Shown: positions 15,764 to 24,814 of the stretch, in pieces
Numbering within the stretch: the first letter of the stretch is position 1
How the letters are laid out: each line of letters opens with the position of its first letter
Assembly: GCF_036010505.1 (NCBI RefSeq)
Contig: NZ_CP108569.1
Location: 1-64,000, forward strand
Length of the DNA: 64,000 nucleotides
Reading direction: 5' to 3'
DNA from: Streptomyces sp. NBC_01197
Lineage (GTDB): Bacteria; Actinomycetota; Actinomycetes; Streptomycetales; Streptomycetaceae
Program-made: the position numbers and the translations under genes
The notes under the pieces: generated by a model
The model's database searches: none
What the model saw: the letters and a program-made list of their open reading frames with translations, nothing else
What the model was told of the DNA's origin: nothing

Positions 15764-16690
15764 CTACGAAGATCTTGGGAGACCCGGCGAGCGCCAGAGC
15801 CATCGGAGAGTGTCGGGGAGGATCGCGGCGCCATGCATGGGTGTGTGCCCTCCCTGGCCGACTTCCAGCTTGTAGTCATAGCCGCGATACTGGAGGGCTT
15901 CGGCCATGTCACGGTTGGCGAGCTCCCAGTCGCCAAACACGATGTTGAGGTCTTTGTGTCCGGTCTGAAGGAACACCCGCAACGGCTTCTTTTCGCCTCG
16001 CCGGATCAGGGACGGGTAGGCGTTACCGCCTCGGATGTTCGTGAAACTGCCGCAGTGGCTGATGACATTGCCGAACGCGTCGGGGCGCTCCCATGCCACA
16101 GTGAATGCGCAGATCCCGCCCGAGCTGATCCCGCAGATCCCGCGGCGCGTGGGCTCGGCGGTGACGCGGTAGCTCTGCTCGATGCCGGGGAGCAGGGAGG
16201 AAGCTCGCGTAATCGCCACCGAGCGAGTCGTACTCCATGCTCCTGTTGTCGGATCCGCCGTACACCGGCATGCCGGGCCCGTTGGGGCCCGGATCGACGA
16301 AGACGGCGATCGTGACGGGTACGTCGCCGGCTGCGATGAGGTTGTCCAGCACGGCTGGTGTGTTGACTGTCGGGCTGAGGTAGATCTGACCACCGTCCAG
16401 GAAGACCAGCAGCGAGGCGTCGGCGGTGCCGTCGTACTGGCCGGGAACGTAGACCCAGTAGCGGTGTGGGACTCCGGCGTAGACGGTGGAATCGCGGAGC
16501 CGGTGCTCGTGAATCTTCCCTCGAGGGATTCCCGGCTGATGCTGGGAATCCTCGCCTAGTTCATAGGGTTCATCACCTGAGCAGCTATGGGCGAAGGCAA
16601 GACGGTCCCGCTCCGATATCCCGGTCCAATCTGCGGGGGGAAACTGCGGGTCGGTCGATTCGGTGGGCTCCAAGGCGGTGCAACTCCTTG
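15764..16690 (-). pseudogene. Alpha/beta-hydrolase esterase (enterochelin-esterase-like), frameshifted
   Basis: The 5' part, read on the - strand from about 16600 to 16205, gives VYAGVPHRYWVYVPGQYDGT, LLVFLDGGQIYLSP and VTIAVFVDPGPNGPG. The 3' part, in another frame down to 15764, gives LLPGIEQSYRVTAEPTRRG, the nucleophile motif GISSGGICAF and a late GHTPMHGAA with the probable catalytic His. This is the putative-esterase family, often annotated as enterochelin esterase or gluconolactonase-like. A small deletion near 16204 shifts the frame just before the nucleophile, so the protein cannot be made in one piece. The true start is unclear. Confidence 0.75.
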
Positions 16691-17036
16691 CTGGACGAGC
16701 GCGTGGTGGACACAAGCGGCGAGCTGGGCGCTGCTGACATCGCCTCGAGATGGTCTCGCTTCGACGTGGCCACGAAGCGGGGGTGATCGGCAGGGTTGTC
16801 CGCCACGGATGCGTGCCGTCGCGGAAACCTGGCCGAATGGTCATCAGTGCCAGCGCGCCACTGTCTTTGCCCACCTTCGCCACGGCTCAGGTTACGAGCC
16901 GTCCGCATCGGACCGGCACAGCATTCGAGGCCAACAAGGCCGGAAAGAGCGTCGAACGCCTCCCACTGCCTCTGCCTTGTCGGTCACCGCTGACGCCTGC
17001 GGCGACGGTGTCTTCCGACCCGCCGGCGGACGGACT
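16691..17036. other. Intergenic stretch without recognisable gene
   Basis: I find no coherent protein family, repeat or clear promoter here. Open frames exist on both strands but have arginine-rich composition typical of out-of-frame GC-rich DNA. Confidence 0.4.
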
Positions 17037-17699
17037 CTAGGTAGCCCCGGACGCGGAAGCTTCCCGTTCGCTTCCCTGTCCGGGCCGGCCGTACCACCAC
17101 CCGGGCAGGGAATTCAGCAGCGCGACGGCACCCGCTTCGACGCTGATCGGAGATGGGCTTCGGAGCCAGGCCGAAATGGCGCCGACCGCACCGCGGGACA
17201 CGAAAGCGACATGGATCTCGGCGGCGAGAGCCAGCGCATCGGGGTCGTCGGCGAGGTCCTCGTACTCGGGCATGAGCTCCGGGTGCCGGGTGATGTACAC
17301 GTGCATCCCCTTGGCGCACTGCTGCCCCAGAAGATCACTCATGACCGGAGCCGTCGCGCCGGCGAAGGCCTGTTCGTAGATCGTCGCGTACTGGGCGACA
17401 TGGCGCAGTAGAGCCTCGATGTCCGAGTAGAGGGCTGCGCGAACGTCCACTGCGGAAGTGCTCTCGACCTTGTCGAGGAAGACGTTCGAGAGATCGTCGA
17501 TCTCTTTGCCCAGGAACTGGCAGAGCAGTGCCGTGGGGGTGGGGGCATGGTTGTAGACGGTGTTGCGCGTCACCCCGGCGCGGCGTGCCACGTCGGCCAC
17601 GGTGATCTCTCCGATGGCGCGCTCGGCGGCGAGGCCCGTCACCGCCTCGCGCAACTTGTCACGCGTTCTACGTGCTCGTGGATCCACTCGCGCCTCCAT
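17037..17699 (-). CDS. TetR/AcrR family transcriptional regulator
   Basis: This 220-residue protein has an N-terminal HTH (residues 10-55, with GEITVADVARRAGVTRNTVY) and a C-terminal helical effector domain. It is divergent from the SDR gene at 17841, with an overlapping double inverted repeat between them at 17727-17754. It is therefore the likely regulator of the first genes of the catabolic island and of itself. The effector is unknown; in such settings it is usually the substrate or a CoA ester of the pathway. Confidence 0.86.
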   Translation of the reverse strand: MEARVDPRARRTRDKLREAVTGLAAERAIGEITVADVARRAGVTRNTVYNHAPTPTALLCQFLGKEIDDLSNVFLDKVESTSAVDVRAALYSDIEALLRHVAQYATIYEQAFAGATAPVMSDLLGQQCAKGMHVYITRHPELMPEYEDLADDPDALALAAEIHVAFVSRGAVGAISAWLRSPSPISVEAGAVALLNSLPGWWYGRPGQGSEREASASGAT

Positions 17700-17726
17700 G
17701 CCCTTGTGCTGCCCGGAAGCCTATCC

Positions 17727-17754
17727 GAGCACTATTACGCACGTGCTCAATAGT
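17727..17754. promoter_or_regulatory. Overlapping inverted repeats between TetR and SDR
   Basis: GAGCAC (17727-17732) pairs with GTGCTC (17743-17748), and ACTATT (17731-17736) pairs with AATAGT (17749-17754). This is a compact operator in the divergent promoter region of the TetR gene (start 17699) and the SDR gene (start 17841). Confidence 0.65.
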
Positions 17755-17840
17755 GGGAGTACCGTGGCGTCAGATCGGTTGGCACACAGGAGTCCGACCG
17801 CGCCAGGGGTCTTGAGCCCCGCACGAAGGAGTGAGCAGCC

Positions 17841-18578
17841 ATGGGACGTCTGACGGGCAAGGTCGCCATCGTCACTGGTGGGGCACGCGGCATGGGTGCC
17901 GCGCATGCCCGGCGTTTCATACGGGAAGGCGCGTCCGTGGTGATCACGGACCTGCTTGAGGACGAGGGCGCGGTCCTCGCCACCGAGCTGGGCGACAAGG
18001 CGCGCTTCCTGGCCCACGACGTCACCGACGCCGCCACCTGGGACCGCGTCGTCGCGGCCGCAGAGGAGGCCTTCGGGCCGGTCGACATCCTCGTCAACAA
18101 CGCCGGCATAGGCCATGTCACCCCGCTGGTGGAGATGTCAGAGGCGGAGTACCGCAAGGTCATCGACATCAACCAGGTCAGCGTGTTCCTGGGGATGAAG
18201 GCAGTCGTTCCCTCCATGCGGCGGGCGGGTGGCGGCTCGATCGTCAACATCTCGTCGCTGGCCGGAATCATCGCGGCTTCCGGCGGACTCGCGTACAGCG
18301 CTTCGAAGTTCGCCGTGCGAGGCATGACCAAGGCCGGAGCCATCGAGCTGGCTCCCGACAGAATCCGCGTCAACTCCGTCCACCCGGGCGTTATCGCGAC
18401 CCCGATGACCCAAGGCTTCGGCTTCGAGGACGACCACCCGATGATCCTGGGCACCCCGATGCACCGCGCGGCACAGCCCGAGGAGGTCACGTCGATGGTG
18501 CTCTACCTGGCCTCGGACGAATCCAGCTTCTCGACCGGTGCCGAGTTCATCGTGGACGGTGGCTTCACCGCCGCGTGA
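17841..18578 (+). CDS. Short-chain dehydrogenase/reductase (SDR)
   Basis: This 245-residue classical SDR has the cofactor motif TGGARGMG (residues 12-19), NNAG, the catalytic Ser in NISSLAG and YSASK. It ends in the usual DGGFTA. It oxidises or reduces an alcohol/ketone pair with NAD(P). An acidic Asp after beta2 (VVITDL) suggests preference for NAD. Start: ATG at 17841 behind GAAGGAG. It is the first gene on the right side of the TetR operator and is close in sequence to the SDR at 22678, so the two may handle related hydroxy intermediates. Confidence 0.88.
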   Translation: MGRLTGKVAIVTGGARGMGAAHARRFIREGASVVITDLLEDEGAVLATELGDKARFLAHDVTDAATWDRVVAAAEEAFGPVDILVNNAGIGHVTPLVEMSEAEYRKVIDINQVSVFLGMKAVVPSMRRAGGGSIVNISSLAGIIAASGGLAYSASKFAVRGMTKAGAIELAPDRIRVNSVHPGVIATPMTQGFGFEDDHPMILGTPMHRAAQPEEVTSMVLYLASDESSFSTGAEFIVDGGFTAA

Positions 18579-19354
18579 CAGCGCGGGTCGATGCCCGTGG
18601 GCCGGATGGCCCCCAGAAATGGCGATGGTCCGGCAGACCTGTGCGCCGCATCCGGCCCGGCTCACGGGCTGACGCACCCGCACCCACGCCTGGGCGCTCC
18701 GCCGCTTCTCAGCGGACGTGCAGGCCATGACACCGAGATGTTCTCCAGCCACGGGAATCTTGCCGCGGCCACTCAGAAACGAGTACGCGAGCAGGTGGCG
18801 CAATTTCCGGCTCTGATGGCGCTTTTGACCGTGACTGGGTGCCCATGGACTGCGCCTACCGTCGTGCCAAGAAGGGCCAGGCGTGGCCGTCAGTCCCGCC
18901 TTTCCTGCCAGGACACCACGACGGAGTGGAGAGAAGGATGACTGCTATCGATCCCTGGGGACGAAGCACACCGTCCAGCGTGACATGCGCCCCATCCTGA
19001 GGGAAGCCGCCCTGTGTGCAGGCGCCCACCTCGCGTGCCAGGCAAAGGCGACGGAGAGCGCGCCGTACGCCGGCAGCGGATCTGCGTGAAGGACGACGCC
19101 CGCAACCGGATCAGGACATCTGCAAGCAGAGCAACGGCCCGGCCGGACAGGTCCGTACACATCCACCAGGGCCCCTGCCTGCCCCCGCTGGGCGGCGCCC
19201 CGAGGTGATCGCAGAAGTCCTGCAGACACTCTGCGACACCGTCCCCCTGATGCGAGGGACCGGCCTGCACGCCTGACACCTCCCCTTGGCTCGGCGCCGA
19301 GACACCACGCCCGGCCCATCCCTTCCCCGTCCTTCAACAGAGGAGCGCAGAGAC
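18579..19354. other. Long intergenic region upstream of the cupin gene
   Basis: About 775 bp with no intact gene. A 20-codon frame starts at 18939 behind AGAAGGATG (MTAIDPWGRST, then a stop). A stretch near 19005-19088 (REAALCAGAHLACQAKA) looks protein-like but is cut by stops. I cannot assign a family. The region may be a decayed gene plus the promoter for the cupin operon. Confidence 0.4.
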
Positions 19355-19882
19355 ATGAGCACGTTCCCCGACCCCAAGAAGTTCCGCCTGGTCGTCGCCG
19401 GCCAGAACGAGGCCGGCGAGGCGGACTTCCTCGACCCGGGCCCCGCCACCGAGTTCGACTTCCCCGGTGTGTCCTCCGGGGCCTTCTACTGGGCCATCGA
19501 GGGCGGACACAGCAAGACCTCCTTCGGCGCACCTCCTACAAAGGTCGCCCTGGCCGGGCCGAACGGGTCCACGTTCGGCATCAGCAGCTTCCCCGCACAC
19601 TCGTCGGGCGAGGTCGACGCCTCGACCCTCGACGAGAGCATGTCCGCGACCGGCGACGACAGCGACGCCGGCATGCATGCCAGTGACACCATCGACTACG
19701 AGGTCGTCATCTCCGGCAAGGTCGACCTGGTGCTCCCCGGCGGCAAGAAGCGCACCCTCGTGCCCGGCGACCTCCTCGTCATGGCCGGCGTGCCCCATGC
19801 CTGGAAGAACCCCTACGACGAGGACTGTGTCTACGTCGTCGTCACCGTCGGCTTCAACACCGCCGAGGGGGCCGCAGCATGA
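19355..19882 (+). CDS. Cupin-domain protein
   Basis: This 175-residue protein has one cupin barrel in its C-terminal half. MHASDTIDYEVVISGKVDLV gives motif 1 with the His/Glu metal ligands, and GDLLVMAGVPHAWKNP gives motif 2. Metal-binding cupins of this sort serve as dioxygenases, isomerases or sensors. The start at 19355 follows AGAGGAG. Its stop overlaps the start of the PEP-mutase-like gene (ATGA at 19879), so the two are translated together. A relic at 48385 fuses the beginning of a cupin of this kind to parts of the next gene, which shows that the pair was duplicated as a unit. Confidence 0.82.
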   Translation: MSTFPDPKKFRLVVAGQNEAGEADFLDPGPATEFDFPGVSSGAFYWAIEGGHSKTSFGAPPTKVALAGPNGSTFGISSFPAHSSGEVDASTLDESMSATGDDSDAGMHASDTIDYEVVISGKVDLVLPGGKKRTLVPGDLLVMAGVPHAWKNPYDEDCVYVVVTVGFNTAEGAAA

Positions 19883-20838
19883 GCCTGACCTCTCCCGGCA
19901 AGGCGCTGCGCGCGGTCTTCGAGTGCGAGAAGACCGAGCTGCTGCCGCTCGGTTCGGTCCCGATCCACGCACAGATGGCGCAGCACGCGGGCTTCGGAGC
20001 GTTCCAGCTCTCCGGCGGTGCGTCGGCCTGGTGGCAGGGTGTCTCGGACGTCGGCTGGCTCACCATGACCGAGGTCGTCGACCTCGCACGCCGCACTGCG
20101 CGGGCTGCCGACATCCCCATCTACTGCGACGGCGACACCGGCTACGGCGCGCCCCTCAACGTGCAGCGCACAGTGCGGGAGTTCATCGACGCCGGTGTCG
20201 CGGGCATCCACATCGAGGACCAGCGCGAACCGAAGAAGTCCGGCGGTGTCGCCGGCGTCGAACTCGTCTCCGACGTCGAGGCGATCGGTCGGCTGAACGC
20301 GGCGTGCGACGCGCGTGACAAGTCCGACGAGGACTTCGTCGTCGTCGCGCGCACCGACGCCTACGGTGCGGCCGGCGGTGGCCTCGATGAGGCAATCCGC
20401 CGCGCACAGCTCTACAAGGCCGAGACGGGTGCCGACGTCATCTTCTACGAGGGCTTCCACACGTGGGAGCAGGCCGAGATCGCCCTCAAGGAGACACCCG
20501 GCCCCGCGTACGTCGTCGGTGTCCCGCTCATCGGGACCCGGACGGTCGCCGAGATGACGGCGATGGGGCAGGCGGTGCAGTCGCTGCCCGTCTTCCTGCC
20601 CGGGGTCCGCGAGGTCTACCACTTCATGGTCGACGCCATCGAGAGCGGCGAGGCCACGGGCTTCCCCGAGTACCTCCAGAAGGTGACCGGTGACGCCGGG
20701 ACGAAGTACGACATCGGCTGGGGAGCCATGTTCGGCCGTCCCTCCTCCGACGAGGTGCGACGCATCGAGGAGAAGTACCTCCCGCAGGACGCGCAGCGCG
20801 ACTACGAGAGAAGCCCGCACGCAGGAGAAACGTACTGA
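19879..20838 (+). CDS. Isocitrate lyase/PEP mutase superfamily enzyme
   Basis: This 319-residue enzyme has the superfamily fold: YCDGDTGYGAPLNVQRTV (Mg-binding Asp pair), GIHIEDQ, VVARTDAY and IFYEGF. Members cleave or form C-C or P-C bonds next to a 2-oxo or carboxylate group (2-methylisocitrate, oxaloacetate, phosphonopyruvate). The catalytic Cys of lyases (KKCGH or KRCGH) is Ser here (EPKKSGG), so a simple isocitrate or methylisocitrate lyase is unlikely. It is translationally coupled to the cupin. In this island it may release pyruvate, oxalate or glyoxylate from a branched acid. Confidence 0.82.
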   Translation: MSLTSPGKALRAVFECEKTELLPLGSVPIHAQMAQHAGFGAFQLSGGASAWWQGVSDVGWLTMTEVVDLARRTARAADIPIYCDGDTGYGAPLNVQRTVREFIDAGVAGIHIEDQREPKKSGGVAGVELVSDVEAIGRLNAACDARDKSDEDFVVVARTDAYGAAGGGLDEAIRRAQLYKAETGADVIFYEGFHTWEQAEIALKETPGPAYVVGVPLIGTRTVAEMTAMGQAVQSLPVFLPGVREVYHFMVDAIESGEATGFPEYLQKVTGDAGTKYDIGWGAMFGRPSSDEVRRIEEKYLPQDAQRDYERSPHAGETY

Positions 20839-20897
20839 CCATCCCCCCGGCGTCGCACCCGCGTCGCCGCAGCCCATCCGAAAAGGAAATCTGAGTC

Positions 20898-21668
20898 ATG
20901 ACGAGTTCGATGAGTGGCAAGGCCGGCCTGGTGACCGGCGCGGGGTCCGGAATCGGACAGGCGGCCGCGGTCGCCCTGGCCCGGGCCGGGGCCTCCGTAA
21001 TGGTCTCGGACATCGACGAGAAGGCCGGTGCCGAGACGGTCGCGATGATCGAGAAGGAGGGTGGCACCGCGGCGTTCCTGCGCTGCGACGTCAGCGACGA
21101 GGCGCAGGTCGAGGCGCTCGTCGGCGCGACGGTGTCCACCTTCGAGAAGCTGGACTTCGCGTTCAACAACGCGGGTACCAATGGTGTCTTCGCACCGATC
21201 GGTGACATAGACAGTGCCGTCTGGGACCGCGTGATGAAGGTCAGCCTCTACAGCCTCTTCTACTGTCTGAAGCACGAGGTGCGCGCGATGGAGGAGAACG
21301 GGGGCGGGGCGATCGTGAACACCGCCTCCGGTGCCGGACTGATCGGCATCGCCTACAACGCGCCGTACACCGCGGCCAAGTTCGGCGTCGTCGGCATCAC
21401 TCGGAACGTCGCCATGGACTACGGCTCCAAGGGCATCCGGGTCAACGCACTCGCCCCCGGCTCCACGGCCACCCCGATGATGATGAACGCCTTCGAGCAG
21501 AACCCCGGCGACGAATTCAGGAACAGCATCCTGGCGGGCATCCCGATGGGAGTGCTGGCCGAGCCGGAGGACCAGGCCAACGCCGTCGTGTGGCTCTGCT
21601 CCGACCATGCGCGGATGGTCACGGGCGTGACGCTGCCGGTCGACGGCGGATACCTCGCGGGCAAGTAG
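20898..21668 (+). CDS. Short-chain dehydrogenase/reductase (SDR)
   Basis: This 256-residue classical SDR has TGAGSGIG, VSDID after beta2, FNNAGTNG and YTAAKFG (catalytic Tyr-Lys), and ends in LPVDGGYLAGK. It follows the PEP-mutase-like gene by 59 bp and is in the same orientation, behind AAAAGGAAA. It is likely part of a cupin-ICL-SDR-SDR-SDR operon (19355-23451). A GC hairpin (GGGGCCG...CGGCCCC, 21681-21700) lies after the stop and may trim downstream expression. Confidence 0.87.
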   Translation: MTSSMSGKAGLVTGAGSGIGQAAAVALARAGASVMVSDIDEKAGAETVAMIEKEGGTAAFLRCDVSDEAQVEALVGATVSTFEKLDFAFNNAGTNGVFAPIGDIDSAVWDRVMKVSLYSLFYCLKHEVRAMEENGGGAIVNTASGAGLIGIAYNAPYTAAKFGVVGITRNVAMDYGSKGIRVNALAPGSTATPMMMNAFEQNPGDEFRNSILAGIPMGVLAEPEDQANAVVWLCSDHARMVTGVTLPVDGGYLAGK

Positions 21669-21739
21669 ACGACCCGCCCCGGGGCCGCGGGAGCGGCCCC
21701 GCACAGACAACGGCTGAACTCCACAGGAGGAGTAGGGAC

Positions 21740-22672
21740 ATGCCTGCACAGAACCTCGACTTCGGCGGCCGCATCGCGATCGTCACCGGCGCGGGCCAGG
21801 GCATGGGGCGCGCTCACGCCAAGATGCTCGCCTCGCGCGGTGCGCGCGTCGTCGTGAACGACCTCAATGCGGACAACGCCGCCTCGGTCGTTGCCGAGAT
21901 CATCGACCACGGCGGTACCGCCGTGGTCGACGTCAACAACGTCGTCACCGGCGCGGAGTCCATCGTGCGCACCGCGATCGACGCGTACGGCGGGCTCGAT
22001 GTCGTCGTGAACAACGCGGGCATCAACGCGTTCGGCACGTTCTGGGAGATGGACCGCGACACGTGGTGGCGCGTCTTCGACGTCGCGATCAAGGGCGTCG
22101 TCGAGGTGTCGCGCGCCGCGATGCCGCACCTCATCGCCTCGGGCACGGGGCGTCTGATCAACATCTCCTCGAACGGCCTCATGGGTGTGCCGCTCGACTC
22201 GGCCTACTCCGCGGCCAAGGCCGCGGTGTGGGGCCTGAGCATCGGTCTCGCGGCCGAGGCGCGCGAGGTCGGTGTGCAGGTGACGACGCTCATGCCCGTG
22301 GCGTGGACGCCGATGACGCACGACGCGTTCCCGAACCCCGTGGTGCAGGAGGCCATGAAGAAGAACGTCCCGCCGGAGGCGGTGTCGGCCTTCGTGACCT
22401 ACCTCGCCCACCAGGACACCACGACGTACGCCGACACGTTCGAGATCGCGGGTGTCGCGGCGGGCCGTGTCGCCATCGCGGGCATGAAGCGCGTCGATGC
22501 CGCGGCGGCCACGCCCGAGGCGTGGGTCGAGCAGGCCCAGGCCCTGACAAAGGACGGCGAGCTGCGCGTGTTCCACAACGCGAGCGAGTCGTTCCGCGAC
22601 CAGATGGTGCACCTCGCTCCCGAGCTGGACTCGGTGCTGCCGGAGGACGCCGCGAACGTGGAGAGGGTGTGA
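21740..22672 (+). CDS. SDR with extended C-terminus
   Basis: This 310-residue SDR has TGAGQGMG, VVNNAGIN, ISSNGLMG and the catalytic YSAAK. After the usual end it has about 60 further residues, including a helical segment (AATPEAWVEQAQALT). Start: ATG at 21740 behind AGGAGGAG. Compared with its neighbours the C-terminus lacks the standard DGG loop, so the substrate pocket should differ. The next SDR begins within a few bases of its stop, which indicates tight coupling. Confidence 0.83.
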   Translation: MPAQNLDFGGRIAIVTGAGQGMGRAHAKMLASRGARVVVNDLNADNAASVVAEIIDHGGTAVVDVNNVVTGAESIVRTAIDAYGGLDVVVNNAGINAFGTFWEMDRDTWWRVFDVAIKGVVEVSRAAMPHLIASGTGRLINISSNGLMGVPLDSAYSAAKAAVWGLSIGLAAEAREVGVQVTTLMPVAWTPMTHDAFPNPVVQEAMKKNVPPEAVSAFVTYLAHQDTTTYADTFEIAGVAAGRVAIAGMKRVDAAAATPEAWVEQAQALTKDGELRVFHNASESFRDQMVHLAPELDSVLPEDAANVERV

Positions 22673-22677
22673 GCCCG

Positions 22678-23451
22678 GTGGCCGGCATCCTGGACGGCAA
22701 GGTTGCCATCATCACCGGCGGGGCGAAGGGAATGGGCGAGGCACACGTCCGGAAGTTCGTCGAGGAGGGGGCGAAGGTTGTCGTCGCCGACCTGGACGTC
22801 GAGAGCGGCAAGAAACTCGCGGACGAACTGGGCGGTGACGCCCTCTTCCTCGAACTCGACGTCACCGACCCGGGCAGTTGGGAGGAGGCGGTCCAGGAGA
22901 CGAAAGCGGTGTTCGGCACCGTCGACGTCCTGGTCAACAACGCCGGGATCGCCGGCCCGATCACCGGTCTCCTCGAGGTCAGTGAGTACCTCTACCGCAG
23001 CATCATGGACATCAACCTGGCCGGGACCTTCTTCGGCATGCAAGCGGTGCTGCCCACCATGGTCGAGAACGGCAGGGGCTCCATCGTCAACATCTCGTCC
23101 CTGGCCGGCATGCGCTACGACACGACGGTGAACCCTGCGTACTCGGCATCCAAGTTCGCCATCCGAGGCTTCACCAAGCAGGCGGCCTTCGAGTTCGGCA
23201 AGCACGCGATCCGAGTCAACGCTGTGCTGCCGGGCGCCATCATGACACCGATGGCCCGGGACGCGCTGTCCGACGAGGCGATCGCATCCGTGACGAAGCA
23301 CATCCCGGCGAGGCGCTTCGCGGACGCGAGCGAGGTGTCCGAGGCCGTCGTCTTCCTCGCCTCCGACAAGGCCGGCTACGTCAACGGCGTCGACCTCGTG
23401 GTCGACGGTGGCAAGGGCGCAATCAACCAGGACGTCCTCGGGTCCGAGTAG
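22678..23451 (+). CDS. Short-chain dehydrogenase/reductase (SDR)
   Basis: This 257-residue classical SDR has TGGAKGMG, VVADLD, VLVNNAGIAG, NISSLAGM and YSASKFA, and a terminal VVDGG. Two GTG starts are possible. 22678 is preferred because GGAGAGG lies about 12 bp before it; 22669 overlaps the upstream stop. It is the last gene of the run starting at 19355. Its 3' end overlaps the convergent MFS gene by 29 bp. It is most like the SDR at 17841. Confidence 0.86.
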   Translation: MAGILDGKVAIITGGAKGMGEAHVRKFVEEGAKVVVADLDVESGKKLADELGGDALFLELDVTDPGSWEEAVQETKAVFGTVDVLVNNAGIAGPITGLLEVSEYLYRSIMDINLAGTFFGMQAVLPTMVENGRGSIVNISSLAGMRYDTTVNPAYSASKFAIRGFTKQAAFEFGKHAIRVNAVLPGAIMTPMARDALSDEAIASVTKHIPARRFADASEVSEAVVFLASDKAGYVNGVDLVVDGGKGAINQDVLGSE

Positions 23452-24814
23452 GGCGGCCCGAGTGCCGCCCGGCCACGGGCGTGTCCGCGCGTGCGGGCTG
23501 CTCAACATCCGTAACTCCCAGCAGGGAGACGTTCTTGGTCTCCCTGATCTGCAGCACGGCGACCAGGGAGATGACGGCGATGATCGTCATGTAGAGCGCG
23601 ACCGCGATCCCGCTTCCGGTCTGCGATACGAGCAAGGTCGCCACGAAGGGCGCGGTCCCCCCGAAGAGCATGTACGCAAGGTTGTAGCTCACCGCGGCCG
23701 ACGTATAGCGCACCCGTGTCGGGAACATCTCCACGAGCAGCAGGCTGTTCACCGCAGAGGTGCCTGCCTCCGCGGTGGCAAGCATCGCCTGGGCCCCCAG
23801 GAGTGCCCCGACCGACCCCTGCTGTGCCAGAAGGAAGGCCGGGATGGTGAGCAGGACGAACGCGAGGCAGGAGCCGAGCATGATCGGCTTGCGTCCCACG
23901 CGATCCGCCATGACCGCGAAGACTCCGATCAGCACCACGTGCAGAAGCAGAGCGGCCATGTTCGTGAAAAGCGCGGTGTCGCTGCCGAGCTTGATCCGTT
24001 CCTGGAAGTACGAGGGCAGGTACGTGGCAAGCATGTAGAACCCGACGCTGTTCGTCATCAGGAAGCCGAGCAGCAACAGGATCGGCTTGCCCTGAGTCCG
24101 GAGGCTCTCCTTCAGCGGTGCCGTGGCCACCCTTCCTTCCTTTTGCACTTTGCGGAACGCGGGGGTGTCCTCCACGCTGCGCCGGATGTAGAGGCCGATC
24201 AGCCCGAGCGGTCCGGCGATCAGGAAGGGAAGACGCCAGCCCCAGGAGCTGAAGTCCGACGCGGAGAGCGAGGCCGAGAGAAGAGCCGTGAGGCCCGCGG
24301 CAGCGACGAACGCGAGCGAGCTGCTCATCGGCAGCACACTCGCGTAGGTGGCGCGCTTGCCGGCGGGAGCGTGTTCGACCGTGAACGAGGCAGCTCCCGC
24401 AACCTCGCCACCTGCTGAGAAGCCCTGGATGCAACGCACCAGAACGAGGAGTGCCGGCGCGAGGACGCCGGTCTGATGGTGAGTGGGCAGCAGGCCGATC
24501 ACGAATGTCGACGCGGACATCATGACGATGATCGTGGCCAGTGTGCGCTGTCGGCCGACCCTGTCGCCGAGCTTGCCGAATATCAATCCGCCCAGCGGTC
24601 TCAGCAGGAACGAGATACCGAAAGCCGCGAACGTCGCCAGCAGGGACAGATCCCGGTTGTGCGACGGGAAGAACACCGTCGCGATGGTGGTGGCGAGGTA
24701 CCCGTAGAGCGCGTAGTCGAACCATTCGACGAAGTTGCCGATTCCACCTGCAGCGGCAACTCGCCTCAGCATGGAGCGGTCCGGCTGGGAGGTCACCTCA
24801 GGAACAATGTTCAT
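23423..24814 (-). CDS. MFS transporter, metabolite:H+ symporter type
   Basis: This 463-residue protein has 12 predicted membrane segments and marks of the metabolite:H+ symporter subfamily (shikimate, ProP, KgtP): GNFVEWFDYALYGYLAT, LRPLGGLIFGKLGDRVGRQ, RCIQGFSAGGEVAGA and LVEMFPTRVRYT. These import organic acids or betaines with protons. The ATG at 24814 is preferred over a GTG at 24832 because GAAGGA lies about 10 bp ahead. It faces the SDR operon and overlaps it at the 3' end. It is the probable importer for the substrate of the island, most likely an acid. Confidence 0.86.
   Translation of the reverse strand: MNIVPEVTSQPDRSMLRRVAAAGGIGNFVEWFDYALYGYLATTIATVFFPSHNRDLSLLATFAAFGISFLLRPLGGLIFGKLGDRVGRQRTLATIIVMMSASTFVIGLLPTHHQTGVLAPALLVLVRCIQGFSAGGEVAGAASFTVEHAPAGKRATYASVLPMSSSLAFVAAAGLTALLSASLSASDFSSWGWRLPFLIAGPLGLIGLYIRRSVEDTPAFRKVQKEGRVATAPLKESLRTQGKPILLLLGFLMTNSVGFYMLATYLPSYFQERIKLGSDTALFTNMAALLLHVVLIGVFAVMADRVGRKPIMLGSCLAFVLLTIPAFLLAQQGSVGALLGAQAMLATAEAGTSAVNSLLLVEMFPTRVRYTSAAVSYNLAYMLFGGTAPFVATLLVSQTGSGIAVALYMTIIAVISLVAVLQIRETKNVSLLGVTDVEQPARADTPVAGRHSGRPTRTRGRPG

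Noticed and set aside
19879..20838. Methylisocitrate lyase (prpB)
   Set aside because: The catalytic Cys motif is KKSGG, and no methylcitrate synthase or dehydratase gene is nearby.
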